From Boesenbergia rotunda (taxonomy: Eukaryota > Streptophyta > Magnoliopsida > Zingiberales > Zingiberaceae), in assembly GCA_024364735.1 (NCBI GenBank), contig JAGFNQ010000299.1, positions 186,001 to 250,000 on the forward strand: a stretch of 64,000 nt of DNA, in the 5' to 3' direction. The translations under genes and the position numbers were made by a program. Shown in pieces: positions 43,450 to 55,956 of this stretch. Positions within the stretch are counted from its first letter, which is position 1, and every line of letters begins with the position of its first letter. The notes below the pieces were generated by a model. It had not been told where the DNA came from, did no database searches, and saw only the letters and a list, made by a program, of their open reading frames with translations.

Positions 43450-44941
43450 TGTAAGGACCTTGGCATTTGGCTAGAGGGGGTGAATAACTTCTCTTTTATC
43501 TTGTCTATAAGAATGTTAGCTAAAGCACAAAAACAATAATAGACAAAATCAATTAACAAAGAAAGCAATGCTAACTCCCTTGATTTACTTGGTATCCACC
43601 TCCTAAAGGTGACTAATCCAAAGATCCACACCAGACAATCAAGCTTCACTATGATCTTCTTCTTGAAGGTGGAAAAACCCTCACAAGATGCTCTCTTCCT
43701 CTTTAACAAGATGATTTAGAGTATGAGGAAGAGAATAGGCTATGGAAGCTTTGGGCACTTAGAATAGGATTTGGCACTTAAGAACCATAACCTATTCATG
43801 CCCCAAAGCCTCCTCTTAAATAGAGGAGAGAGCTGATCCAAACAACTCAGCCCTGACACCAATCGACTGCCCCCAGGTAGAGCTGTCAATTTGGGTTGGG
43901 CCCGTCGGGTTGGCCCACCCCGCCAATCAATTTAAGCGGGTTGGGTTAGAATTTAAGCGGGTTGGGTTAGAATTTAAGCAACCTAAGCCCGCCGCGGACC
44001 AACCCGCCTAGGCCCGTGACCCGTACGGGTCGGCCCGCAACGGGCTTGGGTTGGCCCGCGGGTTGAGAATCACATGTTAGTTAAGTTTTATGACAATTTA
44101 TTATCTTTCTTTATTATTATTTTGAAATAAAAAATAATATTTTTCATCACATGAGTACTCATTTGTATCCATTTATATTTAAAAAATATATTTCTTAATA
44201 TATTTGATTGATGAAATTTAAATATATGATTTTTTTTAATTTTTTTAAAATATTTTGATGGGCCCGCGGGTTGACCCGCCTAACCCACAGCCCGCCTTGG
44301 ATTGGGTTGGGTTGGGGATTTTCTAACCCGCCTAGATGACGGGTCGACCTGCCCCGCCCCGCCAAATGGCCGGCCCGCCATGGGCCGACCCGCCCCGCCA
44401 CGGGTTGGCCCGTTTGACAGCTCTACCCCCAGGGCTAGTCGACTGATGCCCAACCAACGGCTAGCCTAACGGCTCTATTTTTTGAGCAAACCAGTCGACT
44501 GGTGCCTGGACCGGTCGACTGATCTTTCTATGAGTTTCCACTCGATGCTGGCAGTCGACTACCCAGCTTACAAGCTCACTCAAACTCATTCCGAAGTCCA
44601 TCCTTCGCGTATGCCTTGAAGTCCACTTCCTTGGCTTGCCCCTTAAAGTTCTCTTCCTTAGGCTCTCGTCCCTCGGATGTGCACACAAGCCCGCGGCTTG
44701 CCTTCATGTCATCCTTTGCGTATGCCTTTGAAGTCTACTTCCTCGGCTCGCCCTCGAAGTCCTCTTCCTCGGCTCTCATCCCTAGGATGCTTTACTCCGT
44801 TAATCCTCATGTGTGATTTACCAAGTCCTGCAAGACTCAAACACACACATCAAATCAACATGAAAACCTAACTTAATCATATTGACACACACATCAAAAC
44901 CCATGATCTATGCGATCAACCTTGGGTCAATTGCACCAACA
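43450..44941 (-). repeat. 5' LTR of the second SIRE-like element, with MITE inside
   Basis: It runs from TGTAAGGACC to TTGCACCAACA. The MITE at 43878-44425 interrupts it. Paired CAGTCGACTG palindromes lie on both sides of the MITE (about 43860 and 44433-44580). On the minus strand a TATA-like CTATTTAAGAGG follows at about 43813-43825. Confidence 0.82.
43878..44425. mobile_element. hAT-type MITE, copy 2
   Basis: It is the same family as 10160-10688 (TIR TAGAGCTGTCAA). It is 548 bp with a perfect 8-bp TSD CCCCCAGG (43870-43877, 44426-44433). It inserted inside the LTR, next to a CAGTCGACTG-type palindrome. Confidence 0.92.
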
Positions 44942-45154
44942 TACCAGAGTGGATGCCCATCATAGACTCATATTATATCGCCAAAGACCTCGAGGTGAGT
45001 ACTGTAGAAGAACTTTTTTCTATATTAGAACTTCACTAGTCTCGATGTGCAGGCAGAAAAGAAAAGATGGATAACATCGCTCTAACCACGAGAAAGAACG
45101 AACCAAACACGGAGTCATTGGTTGATGAAAAAGAAACAACCTACGTCACTCAAG
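44942..45154 (+). pseudogene. Fragment of a second copia-like gag
   Basis: The plus strand reads PEWMPIIDSYYIAKDLEVSTVEEL, homologous to the gag at 46089-47120. It is cut on the left by the SIRE-like LTR end and on the right by an LTR of the GAGGCACCTC family. Confidence 0.7.
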
Positions 45155-46084
45155 TTAGGTCTTGGTTTATTTGATCCTTGCGTCTAATTGTGCAGGAGCT
45201 TAGGAGCATAAGAAGTCGAGCGGAAGACACTACAATCAAGAAGGATGGCATGGGGAAGAGAACCGACGGGCTAAGTGCATCCAATGGACTCAGAGGTTGT
45301 GGAAGAGTACACCGATAGACGAGAAGGACGTGCGCGATGTTCGAGGGACAAGAAGTCAGGGAGGAAATCCGTTCGAGGTGAAGGCTAGAGTTGGGTTCAA
45401 GCGAGTTCAACTCTAGGCAGTCAAAAATCACCCAAGCTGACAAAAATTGAAAAAGTCAATGCTAGAGTTGACTTTAACCAAAAGGTCAGCTGAGACGTCT
45501 CAGATGCCTTGGATGAGTTCTGCATAAAACTAGAACTGAAGCGCCTTAGTTTGTTCTCGAGGCGCTTCAAGTCAGAACTGAGGGGTCTCGAGTCAAAACT
45601 TAGGCGTCTCAGATAAAATTTTATCAATGTTTATCGTTGTCTATCATGAATAAAATCTATACAATTGAGTCATCTCAAATCACAATTAAGGCACCTTAGA
45701 TCACAACTGAGGTACCTCAATGCCATGTCAACACAACAGTAACTTACCTTTTCGGGCTATAAATTAAATAGCCCTATAGAGCTAAAATTATATAACAAAA
45801 ATTGTGATATATTTTCCTACTCTATTTCTGAGGTTTCCAACATTTGTAAAATGCTTCTTCACCTTCCCGAAGGAGATATGTTTAGTGCGCTTTCACCCTC
45901 TTGGATTAGCAACCACCTTGGTTGCAACCAATTAATTCCTAGTCTATTACATAATTTAGTTTAAATTGTTCATGATTATTTTAACTGCTTAACTAATTAT
46001 CTATCTTCGTAAGAAAGTGTAAAAGAACTAATTTATATTTGTAAGGCTATTCACCACCTCTAGCTGGCTTGCACGGGATCTACA
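45155..46084 (+). repeat. LTR 1 of the GAGGCACCTC copia-like family (5' truncated)
   Basis: It is homologous to 49375-50362 but lacks the first roughly 40 bases. It contains GAGGCGCTTC/GAGGTACCTC-type palindromes (45540-45720) and a TATA-like CTATAAATTAAATAG at 45758-45772. It ends GGGATCTACA at 46084 and is followed by a PBS. Confidence 0.75.
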
Positions 46085-46086
46085 AT

Positions 46087-46098
46087 TGGTATTAAAGC
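46087..46098 (+). promoter_or_regulatory. Primer binding site after LTR 1
   Basis: TGGTATTAAAGC differs from the tRNA-Met PBS TGGTATCAGAGC at two positions and lies two bases after the LTR end, so the element is on the plus strand. Confidence 0.75.
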
Positions 46099-47116
46099 GA
46101 GGCTCGCTTTTGAAGGACTAATCGCCAGATAAAGCAACAAGATATTGATCGGACCGAATATCCACTCACCAAAGTTTGAGGGGGAGTTTGCGATATGGAA
46201 ACACCGAATGGAGGTATTTTTCAAAACAGACTTTGAATTACTTTTAATAATGAAACACGATTTAATAGCACCTGAAGACAAAGAAGAACGCCTCTGGACA
46301 AAGAAGGAGTAAACCAAATTCGTAGCCAACCGAAAAGTAGGGTTCCATCTGCTAACCATGTTACCGGCTCAGGAAGTCAACCGGATCGGCAATTACGCAT
46401 CGGCAAAATAACTCTAGGAGACATTCCTGGAGCTTCACGAAGACATATCGGAGGCTAAGCTAGCAAGACGAGACATCCTTCGAAACTAGCTAACAAACTT
46501 CCGAATGAAAGAAAAAAGAGAAATGGTGGCCCAACTTCACATGAAGATTAAGGAGTTGATCACCGGGCTCACCAACCTCGGTCAATTGGTAACAAATCAA
46601 GACTTAGTTTGATATGCACTCAACGCCTTCCCTAGAACCGAAGAGTGGACATCAATAGTAGATGCCTACTACATATCTAAAGACCTGGAGGTAAGTACTT
46701 TAGAAGATTTATTCTTTACATTTAAATTACACGAGTCTCAATGTACAAGATCTAGAAAGGAAAAGTTAGACAATATCGTCCTGGACACAAAGAAGATCGA
46801 ATCGAATGAAGAATCTTCAACCAATGAAGAACAAACAACCTATATTATAAGAAAGTTAACTAAGATTTTTTAAATCTAATAAATTTACCAAGTTGCATGC
46901 TAAGAAAGTAAAAAAGAAAAGTCAGATGCTATAACTACCAAGAAAAAGGGCACATAAAAGATAACTGCCCAAAATTGACTAACAAAAAGAGACAAAGGAC
47001 TAAGACGATCAAAACACAAGAACCTGAAGGCAACGTGAGATGATGCGTCGTCATCTGAGTTCGAGATCGAGGCCTACACAGGACTTGTACTAATGGCAAG
47101 TCACCAAGAGGACGAT
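46099..47116 (+). pseudogene. Copia-like gag of the GAGGCACCTC family
   Basis: The UBN2-type gag is visible: FEGEFAIWKHRMEVFF, KEKREMVAQLHMKIKELITGL, LNAFPRTEEWTSIVDAYYIS. A degenerate knuckle follows, CYNYQEKGHIKDNC, whose second Cys is now Tyr. Many in-frame stops occur. A solo LTR (47122-48408) interrupts what follows. Confidence 0.8.
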
Positions 47117-47121
47117 GTTAC

Positions 47122-48408
47122 TGTTAGGACTGGTGGGAGAACTAGAAGGGAGGTTGATTAGCTCTGACCTTGCTCATTGAAGATATGTTGCGGTGGAAGA
47201 CTTGAGCAATGCTAACACTCTTGGATTTTACTTGGTATCCACCTTTTTAAGGTGACTAATCTAAGGATCCGCTTTCCTCACACTCACAACACTATGATTG
47301 TCTTCTTTGTGGAGGTGGAGAAGCCTCGTACAAGCTCACAACGAAATACACAAAAGAACAAGCAAATACAAATGAATTCTTACAAGAATTACAACAGTGA
47401 GATCTTGCTTGTCTTGCTTTCGTCTAGCTTGAGATCGCCCCTTAATGCTTGAAAATTCAGCAACACTTGGTCCCGAAGAGCTCACAAGAATGGGCGAAAA
47501 AGAAGGAGAAGAGCCCCCACTTCAACTTGTGTAAAAACCCTATATACCCGTGCGACCTAGGGTTACCAATCGATTACCATATTAGATCTAACCGTTCAAC
47601 AACTAGTTTTTGAAACTTAATCGATTGCTTAATCGATTTAGCACGTTTCTGTGCTAACGCGCAACACAGCCTTAATTGATTGCTCAATAGATTAAGAGCC
47701 TCACTGTACTCTTCGTGACCCAGCCTGAATTGATTGACCAATCGATTTAGTCATTCCTAATCGATCACCTAATTGATTAGGGTTGCTTCTGATCTCGCGA
47801 CAACAATACCGTCAATCGATCACCCAATCGATTGACATACCCCTTAATCGATTGGCCAATCGATTAAGGGCCTTTCTATTTTGCGAGAAACAACTCCCAA
47901 TCCATCACATGATTGATAACACCCTAACTCAAGTTCGGGGTTACTTTGCCCAACCCAAGCCTTCTATGACTTGTTTGAGACTTCCTCACCAAGTGTTCGG
48001 TCAGACCTTGACTGATTTGGACTTCTCTTACGCTGAATGTTTAGCTCTCCGTTAACACACCTTGGACTTTACCCAGTCCCATTAGGTCTGTCTAGTCTCA
48101 TTAAGGCTTCACTTTGCTAATGTGCAATCTCCCTGATTCACTTAAACTTCACCTAGTCCCACTAGGTCTATCTAGTCTCACTAGGACTTCACTTTGCCAA
48201 CGTGCGATCTCCCTAATCCACTTGGACTTCACCTAGTCCTACTAGGTCTGCCTAGTCTCACTAGGACTTCGCTATTCAAGTCTAAGACAACCTTGACCCA
48301 CTTGACTTACACACAGCGTTCAAATATCATTGTCAAACATCGAAACTCAAACTCACCTGAGCTTAGTCAAACTAAGTTAACCTTGATCTAATGAAGATTG
48401 CACCAACA
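47122..48408 (-). mobile_element. Solo LTR of the AATCGATT family, reverse orientation
   Basis: It spans TGTTAGGACTGG to TTGCACCAACA, 1287 bp. The TSD GTTAC/GTAAC has one mismatch (47117-47121, 48409-48413). It is the same family as 37431-38757. Its ATCGAT palindrome pairs (47570-47930) are more decayed, which suggests an older insertion. Confidence 0.85.
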
Positions 48409-48413
48409 GTAAC

Positions 48414-49374
48414 AACCTCTGAGATGTGCATCAATGAAGGGGAGATACTTTAGAAGGAAGCAACGATGAATGGGGAGCATCTAATTTCAGACACGACGAA
48501 GGGTAAGTGAGGTATGCAAACTTTCTCCAGACAAGTATCATTCCGGTATAAAATCCATGCTTAGGTCTTTGCTTAAATTCAAAAGTACCTTAAAAATTGT
48601 GAGTTAAATATTATGAGGGGCTTAATTGGTATTTGAGGAATCATAGAGGCCAAATTGTTAAGGTACCTAACAATTAGGTTTCACCTAAATTGTTGATAAA
48701 TCCAGTAGGTAAAGATTTATATTGGATTTCCAAATCTACGTTAAATTGTAATTAGATTATTTTTTATGCATGTTTAGTAGTTAAGATTGAATAAATTGCT
48801 TTAAGAATTTCTTGATTATTTGAAATATTCATTCAGACGGGTTATTTTGGGATTTTTTCGACCGTTAGATAAATTTTTAAGAATTTTTCATTGAAAATCA
48901 AAGTTTTAATTTTAAAAATACGTTGAAGATTATTTTTTGAAAACCAAATTATTTGAAAGTTAGCTGCTATATTTTGACTATTGAGAAAATGTATCAGTAA
49001 TTTTTTAAAAGTGAAACTCTAATTTTAAGTTAATTTTTCAAATAACTTAGAAAATTTATTTTAACTTATTTTTTTTTTTTCCAAAATTTTGGTCTACTAA
49101 TTTGATAGTTTGATAAAAGTTTTTGAGAACTTTTCTGAAAATAAATTAGTTTTTTTTGAAAATCCCATTTTTTAAAGTTTTTGCGATACTTTTACAAAAT
49201 CAAATCTTGTTTTTTTAATGAATGAGGATTAAGTTAAGGGGAGGTTTAAATTATAAAATCTATTATAATTAATTATTACATTCTCTTTTTATTTTTTTTC
49301 TTAAAACAATGTTATTTCTATATTTTGTTTACCCTAACATAACTTGGGTTGATGCACATCAGAAAGGAAGAGAT
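48414..49374 (+). other. Internal region of copia-like element, non-coding, ending in a PPT
   Basis: AT-rich. A PPT (AGAAAGGAAGAGAT, about 49361-49374) abuts the next LTR. No enzyme domain is seen. Confidence 0.65.
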
Positions 49375-50362
49375 TGTGTGTACCTCAGGTTCGATTTGAT
49401 TTGATCAACCGAGACAAGTTAGGTCCTGGTTGGTTTGATCATTGTGTCTAAATATGCAATAGTTTAAGATCACAAAACGTTGAGCGGATGATGCAACAGA
49501 CGAGAAGGATGACACGGGGAAGAGAGTCGACAAGCTCGGTGTATCCGAGAGACGTAGCGGTTACGAAAGAGTACATCGGTAGACGAGAAGGGCATGCGCG
49601 ACATCCAAGTGTCGAGAAGTTGGGGAGGAAGCCCGTTCGAGGAGAAGACCGGAGTTGGATTCGGGCGAGCTCTACTCTGGACAGTCAGAAATCATCAAGC
49701 CGACGAAGACTGAAAAAGTTAATGCGAGAGTTACTTTAACCAAAAGGTCAACTAAGGCGCCTCATATGCCTCTAGAGGCACCTCAGATGTCTCGGATGAG
49801 TTCTGCGTAAAAATGGAACTGAGGCTTCTCAAAATATACCTGAGGCGCCTAAAGTTAGAACTGAGGCACCTCGGGTTGGAATCGAGGCGCCTAAAGTTAA
49901 AACTGAGGCACCTCAGGTTAGAACCGAGGTGCCTCAAAGCAAATTTTATCAATGTTTACTGTTCGCTACTATGGACAAAATCTATCTAACTGAGGCACCT
50001 CAGATCACAACTGAGGTGCCTCAATGCACTTTAGCACAATGGTAACTTACCTTTTCGAGCTATAAATAACCCCTAGAGCTAGGATTATATTACAACAATT
50101 GTGATACATTTTTCTACTCGATTAATGAACTTTCCAACGTCTGTAAGAGGCTTCTCTGTCTTCCATGAAGGAAATAGTTTTAGTACGCTTTCACTGCCTT
50201 AGATTACAACCAAGTAATTGCTAGTCTGTTACTTAATTTAGTTTAAATTGTTTATTATTTTAACTGTTTAATTAATTATCTATCTTTCTAACAAATTGCA
50301 AAAAATCTAGTTTATATTGTAGGATTATTCAGCCCCTCTAGCCGGCTTACATGGGACCTACA
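49375..50362 (+). repeat. LTR 2 of the GAGGCACCTC family
   Basis: It runs from TGTGTGTACC to GGGACCTACA, 988 bp. About a dozen GAGGYRCCTC palindromes lie at 49755-50025, directly upstream of a TATA box (CTATAAATAACC, 50060-50071). It is shared as the 3' LTR of the element to its left and the 5' LTR of the one to its right. Confidence 0.82.
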
Positions 50363-50734
50363 CAAGAAGTTTTTTAAAACTAATAAGTTTAAGACGCAAG
50401 TCAAAATGTATAATTCGGGAAAGAAAAGAACAAATGCTACCAATGTGACGAGTAAGAACACATAAAAGACAACCGTTTGAAATTAAAGAACAAAGACAAA
50501 GAGCAAAGAAAGTCCAAACATAAGAACCTGAAGGTACCATGAGACGAATTATTATCATCAGAGTCTGAGATCGATGCCTACATCGGATTGCACTAATGGC
50601 AAGTCATTAAGAAGAAGAGGATAATGAAAGCTCATCTGAGATGAGCAACCATGAAAGGAGAGATACGTCAGAAGAAAGTAATAGTGAAGGTAGAGCATAC
50701 AACTTCAAATCCGACATGGTAAGTGAGGTATGTC
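50363..50734 (+). pseudogene. Truncated copia-like gag (knuckle region)
   Basis: The sequence directly after the LTR corresponds to the zinc-knuckle part of the gag at 46860-47110. The N-terminal gag and the PBS are missing. The same deletion is present at 60388, so the two copies share a derived ancestor. Confidence 0.65.
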
Positions 50735-50742
50735 TTCTATCT

Positions 50743-53656
50743 TAGACCCGACCCCGGGTTGGGTCCAGCCTGAACCCGACCCAGGTCAACGGGTCGGGTG
50801 GCCCGTTGACCCGGTTCGCCAGGCCGAACCGGAACCGGTTACGGTTCGCACAGCCAAAACCTGCGAACCGGTGGTTAACCGCCGGTTCGCCTGAATCGGT
50901 CGTTAACCGCCGGTTCAGTGCCGTTGGGAAGGTTTTGTTATTTTTTTCGACGGTTGAGATCATTTGACCGTTTTTTGATCAATGGCTATAATTTAGTGAC
51001 CGTTATGATCCAAACTCTATAAATAGGGAGCTCATTTCATCATTTTCACACACAACACAACTTCTCTTCTCTCAATCTCTCATTCTCAAATCTCAACTTC
51101 TCTCCGCGTTCTTCATTTTTCGACAATAATGAAAGGAGGTCACGGAACTTCATCATCTTGATCTAAGAGGGGAAAAGAAATAGCGTACGAGGATCCCAAC
51201 CTTCAAATTCAATCCACCGATGATGAGACCGAGGCTCAGCCCCAACGCCCTTCGATCCCCGAAATGCAAGGAAGTACCGATGCGATTACTTCTAAGGTTC
51301 GGGAAAATCCTCCTTTAAAATCGTCTATTTTCACTAAACATTTTGAGAAGGTCACACTTCCGTCGGGAGAATTGCGTGCAAAATGCAAGCATTGCAATGC
51401 TTCCTACAAATTCCAAGCCGGCGGCGACTATGGGTCGTTGAAACGACATGTAGAAACGAAGCACCCGACGGAATATGGGCTTGACCGCTCTCAAACACAA
51501 TTATCTAGATTTTCTAGTGGTAGTAGTACTGATTCTGGTTTATTTTTATATTCGGATAATAAATTAAGAGAATCATTAGCTAAATTTGTTTCCGTAGAAC
51601 ATCTTTCTTTTAGTTTTGGATTTAAATGCACATTTGAAGATTTTTGTAAAGAATCTCTTAATCCTGCTGCTAAACGTGTACCTAAGACTACACTTACTCG
51701 TACAATTAAAAAATTAGTAAAACAAGGAAAAAAGAATTTAATTGATGAATTTAGTAAATTAAATAATAAAGTTTCTTTATGTTCCGATCTTTGGAGTGAT
51801 CATTGGCAAACTCATTCTTATATGGGTGTAACATGCCATTGGATTGATAACTCTTGGATCCTCCAAAAAAGATTGTTAGCTTATAGAGTTTTTGATGAAT
51901 CACATATTGCTCATAACATTGCATAATTATTGCACTTAATCTTAGAAGAATATTGATTGACTCATCAAATATTTTCAATATCATTAGACAATGCTAGTTC
52001 TAATACCGCTTCTATAGATGAACTAAAATTTATTTGTCAACCTGTTATTGGTGGTTTATTTTTTCATATTCGTTGTGTATGCCATATTTTAAATTTATGT
52101 GTTCAAGATGGATTAAAACTTTTACAAAATTATATTTAACCAATTAGAACCGCAATTTCATACTTATGGTCCCATCCATCTATGATGAAACAATGGGGTA
52201 GATTTTGTAAAGCTAATGGAATGAGACCTAAAAAATTTCCACGTGATGTTCCAACACGTTGGAATTCAACATATCAATTATTACAAGATTCTTTTCAATA
52301 TAAAGATTTATTATATTTATTTTTTGCACAAAATAGTAATACTAATTAATATATATTTATTTTCACAACAATGGAATATTTGTAGTAATATTTGTGAAAT
52401 TTTAAAAGTTTTTAACGATGCAACTGAACAACTTTCCGGTGTTTATTATCCCACTGCTCATTTAATTTTAGTGAATTTTTGTAGTATAATATTAATATTA
52501 AATGAACATGTAAATAATAAAGCTTTAACTTTATATATATTAGCTATGAAAACTAAATGGGAAAAATATTTTTATTTTATTCCTGAAATTTATTTAATTG
52601 CATTTGCTTTAGATCCTAGATTTAAATTAGAAGTTTTACAAGAAATGTTAACTTTATATTATGACGCTTTAATTCCTATTTAATATTCTTCCTCTCCGGA
52701 TCCAGCTAATATTATATATAATATTAGAAATTATTTATATGATCTTTATAATCAATATTATGTTAAATATGGAACACAAACTAATATTTCTGAAACACAA
52801 CAACCTACTACTACTAATTTAAAACTTACAAAAGCACAACTTTTATTAAAAGAACGGATGAAACGTCCAAGAGGATCCTCAAGCTCCACACAGGAACTTG
52901 AGAATTATTTTATGACTTTTTTTGATTTTAATGAAGCAGATAGCGAAGACTTCGATATCTTGAAGTGGTGGTCACAGAAGGCTCAAAGCTTTCTCGTTCT
53001 CTCCGTGATCGCAAAAGAAATTTTAGCTTCTCTAGTGTCAACTATTGCTGTGGAGCAGACGTTCAGTGACGGCGGCAACATATTAGATGAACGACGATCA
53101 ACTATGTCTCCCGACTTATTGGAAGCTCAAGCATTACTAGATGATTGGACCAGAGCCAAGAAGCGAATCCAAGGAATACAACTTTCAGAAGACAAAGTCG
53201 AAAAATTTGATACCGAAGGAACACATACAACGGGAACGGGAGAACATGGAAGTGAGTGAGAAAGGGTAAAAATGTAAAGAATGTAAAAGGGTAAAAATGT
53301 AAAAGAACTACGTGGGCTTTGATTCCCCTACACCCTAAGGGTATACGTAGGCAACTTATATAAGTGCAAGCCCTTTTTTTAATAAAATTTATTTTTTTTA
53401 ATTTAATTTTTAATTTTTAATTTTTTTAATATAATAATCTTGAACCGTGACGAACCGTGAACCGGCGGTTCCGAACCGCATGAACCATAACCGGCTTGGG
53501 CGATTAAGGTTAAGGGTCGACCTCCCACGAACCGTCGAACCGGCAGTTCCGAACCGTCGAACTGGCGGTTCCGAACCGTCGAACTGGCGGTTCCGAACCG
53601 TCGAACCGTCGGTTCTGAACCGTCGAACCGTCGGTTCCGAACCGTGGTCGGGTCTA
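50743..53656 (+). mobile_element. hAT DNA transposon, 2.9 kb, degenerate autonomous type
   Basis: The TIRs are TAGACCCGACC / GGTCGGGTCTA. The TSD is a perfect 8-bp TTCTATCT (50735-50742, 53657-53664). The subterminal regions (50770-50930, 53440-53640) are filled with CGAACCG/CGGTTC words, likely transposase binding sites. It encodes a broken hAT transposase. Confidence 0.93.
51129..53257 (+). pseudogene. hAT transposase with BED zinc finger, multiple stops
   Basis: ATG 51129 is followed by an in-frame TGA at codon 11. A long open part (51264-51926) has the BED finger CKHCNASYKFQAGGDYGSLKRHVETKH (C-C-H-H ligands). RNase H-fold pieces follow (SLCSDLWSDHW, LDNASSNTASIDEL, RCVCHILNLCVQDGL). The hAT dimerisation region comes last (SVIAKEILASLVSTIAVEQTFS, DERRSTMSPDLLEA). 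Stops at about 51927, 52138 and 52681 and a frameshift near 52345 inactivate it. Confidence 0.9.
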
Positions 53657-53664
53657 TTCTATCT

Positions 53665-53900
53665 TATGATTAACTATATTCTGGTATAAGGCGAATGACT
53701 AAAACCTTATGCAATCTAAGGACCAAATATGTAGATCTAAAAAAGAAGTTAGCCACTACATGTCTACTATATTTATATGATAAGTTACAAAGTGGAAATG
53801 ATAAACTAAAAGAAAAAAATAAAAGTGTTAGAAAAGGAAAAATTAGCATGTTCAAGTATTTTTTTTCTCCAAAAAAAAATATTAGATATAATGGAGGACT
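53665..53900 (+). pseudogene. Remainder of the copia-like internal region after the hAT
   Basis: It continues the sequence cut at 50742, with a Lys-rich coiled-coil frame (LRTKYVDLKKKLATT). The homologous uninterrupted copy is at 60767-60945. Confidence 0.6.
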
Positions 53901-55018
53901 AAATTAGTATGCTAGAAATTATAAAGGTCAAATTGTAAGAGTGCCTAAAAATTATTTTCTATTTAAATTTTTGATAAATCCAGTATGTAAAAATCTTTAT
54001 TAAATTTTTAAATCTGTCTTAAATTGTTAGATATTTTTTTAATATTTATTCTGCATACTAGAACTTAGTATTTATTCATTTTAGAATTTTATGCTATGTT
54101 GAAAAAACTTTTTGATAGTCTTTTTATCTGGTTTTAAATTGTCTAAAATTTATTTGTGATAGACACTCATATTATCGACTTGCAAAAATTTTTTCTAGAA
54201 ATCTTTGACTATAAGATGAATTTCTATGAATTTTTTTATCAACAATTAAATTTTTAATTTGAAAATATTTTGGAGATTAGTTTTGAAAATTGGATTTTTC
54301 AAAAATTAGATGCTGTATTGACAAAAATTGTCAGAATTTTTTGAAGTAAAAATCTAATTTTGAAAATTATTTTTCAAATATTCTTAGTTCTATAATAAAA
54401 ATTATTTCTCGACATTTAGAATATTTATTTTATCTTAAAATTTTATAAAGAGTTAGATTTACTATTTTGACATTTTGACAAAAATTATAAATTTTTTTGA
54501 CTGATAGATAATTTTCTACATTTTTTTAAAAAATAAATTTTAAATATTAAAAATCTTAGAGATAAACTTTTTATGAATCAAATTTTATGGTGACTTTCCG
54601 TTATATGTTACCTATTTAGAAAAATCAGCAACTAGTTTTGTCCCAAAAAAATTACTTTTCAAAAATTAACTATTTTTGGCTAAATATAATTATTGTTTTT
54701 GAATGTTTTTAATGATCAAAACAATCACTCTTAGTGATAAACAAACTTTTTCAACATTTTTTTGAATTTATGAAATTTTTAACAAATGCCCCTAGAAATT
54801 TTACGGATTATTTCTAAATTCTTACAATTTTTTTTCTCTTAACCCTTTTTTTGAGATCAAAGGGCAGAATTATTATGATTAAGTTAAGGAGGAGGTTGTG
54901 CTTGCAAAATTTTAGGTACAAAATTGCAAAAAAAATTATTTTTTTATAAACAATGTTTCTTTCTTTTTTGGTTTATTCGAACTTAACTCAGGTTGATGAA
55001 CATCAAAAAGAAGGAGAT
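53901..55018 (+). other. AT-rich internal DNA of the copia-like element
   Basis: No coding potential. It ends in a PPT (AAAAAGAAGGAGAT, about 55005-55018). It resembles 48580-49370 in composition and in words such as AAATCCAGTAnGTAAA. Confidence 0.55.
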
Positions 55019-55956
55019 TATAAATTTTCTAGGTTGATTTTGATGTGCTCAACCAAACTAAGTTAGGTCACATGGTATTTGATCATTGTGTGTAAGTGTG
55101 TGGAAGCTTAAGAGCATAAGAAATCGAGCGAGGGAGAAGAATGACACGGAAAGGAAGTCGATGAACTCGGTGCATTTGAGGAACGAGAAGCTGTGAAAGA
55201 GTGTCCCTGAGGATTTGAAGGGCGTGTGCGACGTCAGAGTGACAAGAAGTCTGAGAGGAAACCTATTCAAATAGAAGGTCGGAGTTGAGTTCGGGTGAGC
55301 CCAACTTTGGATGATCGAAAATCATCCAAGCCAACAGAGATGAAAGAAAGTCAACTCGGAAGTTGATTTTGACCAAGATGTCAACTGAGGCACCTCAGAT
55401 GTCTTTGGAGGTATCTCAGATCAACAAATTTCAATCTGTGCAAAAGATGAACTGAGGTGCCTCGGTTGTTACCCGAGGTGCTTCAAGTCGGAACTGAAAT
55501 GCCTAAGATCGGAATTGAGACGTCTTAGATCAAAAGTTATAGATATGAACCGTTGGTTGCGCATATACAGTTTTATCTGACTGAGGGCACCTTGGATCAC
55601 AACTGGGGGTCTCTCAATGCCACATCAACATAATAGTAACATTCTTTTTTGGGATATAAATAGCCCCTAGAGCTAGGAAGAAAACACAAAAATTTGTATT
55701 GAATTTCTTATTTTTTCAACATTTGTAAGAGACTTTTTCACCTTCCAAGAAGGAAATCTTTAGTGAGCTTTCAATCGTCTTAGATTAGCAACCTCCCTGG
55801 TTGCAACCAAGGAAATCTGAGCCTCTTCTTTTTTATTGTTGTTTGTGTTTAAATTTATTGCTTATTAATCTTATTATCTTTGCTAAGGTAGAAGTAAAAG
55901 ATCTAGTTTTAAATTACAGAGCTATTCACCTCTTAGTCGGCCTACCAATTCCTACA
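55019..55956 (+). repeat. LTR 3 of the GAGGCACCTC family
   Basis: It is about 938 bp with TATA as its first bases, where TGTG stands in LTR 2. The end is CCTACA at 55956. GAGGYRCCTC-type palindromes lie at 55385-55620 and a TATA-like GATATAAATAGCC at 55652-55664. It is more diverged than LTR 2. Confidence 0.75.

Larger units (their letters stand above)
40931..44941 (-). mobile_element. Second SIRE-like copia derivative, 3' LTR missing
   Basis: Minus orientation. The right LTR (43450-44941) is the 5' LTR, followed by a perfect tRNA-Met PBS and a gag. The internal region ends at about 40931 within the second Tat antisense ORF, with no left LTR and no TSD, so the 3' side was lost by deletion. 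The internal sequence at 40931-41110 matches the 3' internal region of the element at 7336-24712, including CAGTCGACT-type palindromes. Confidence 0.75.

Noticed and set aside
50743..53656. Active hAT transposase
   Set aside because: In-frame stops at codon 11 and several later positions and a frameshift make it inactive, despite intact TIR and TSD.
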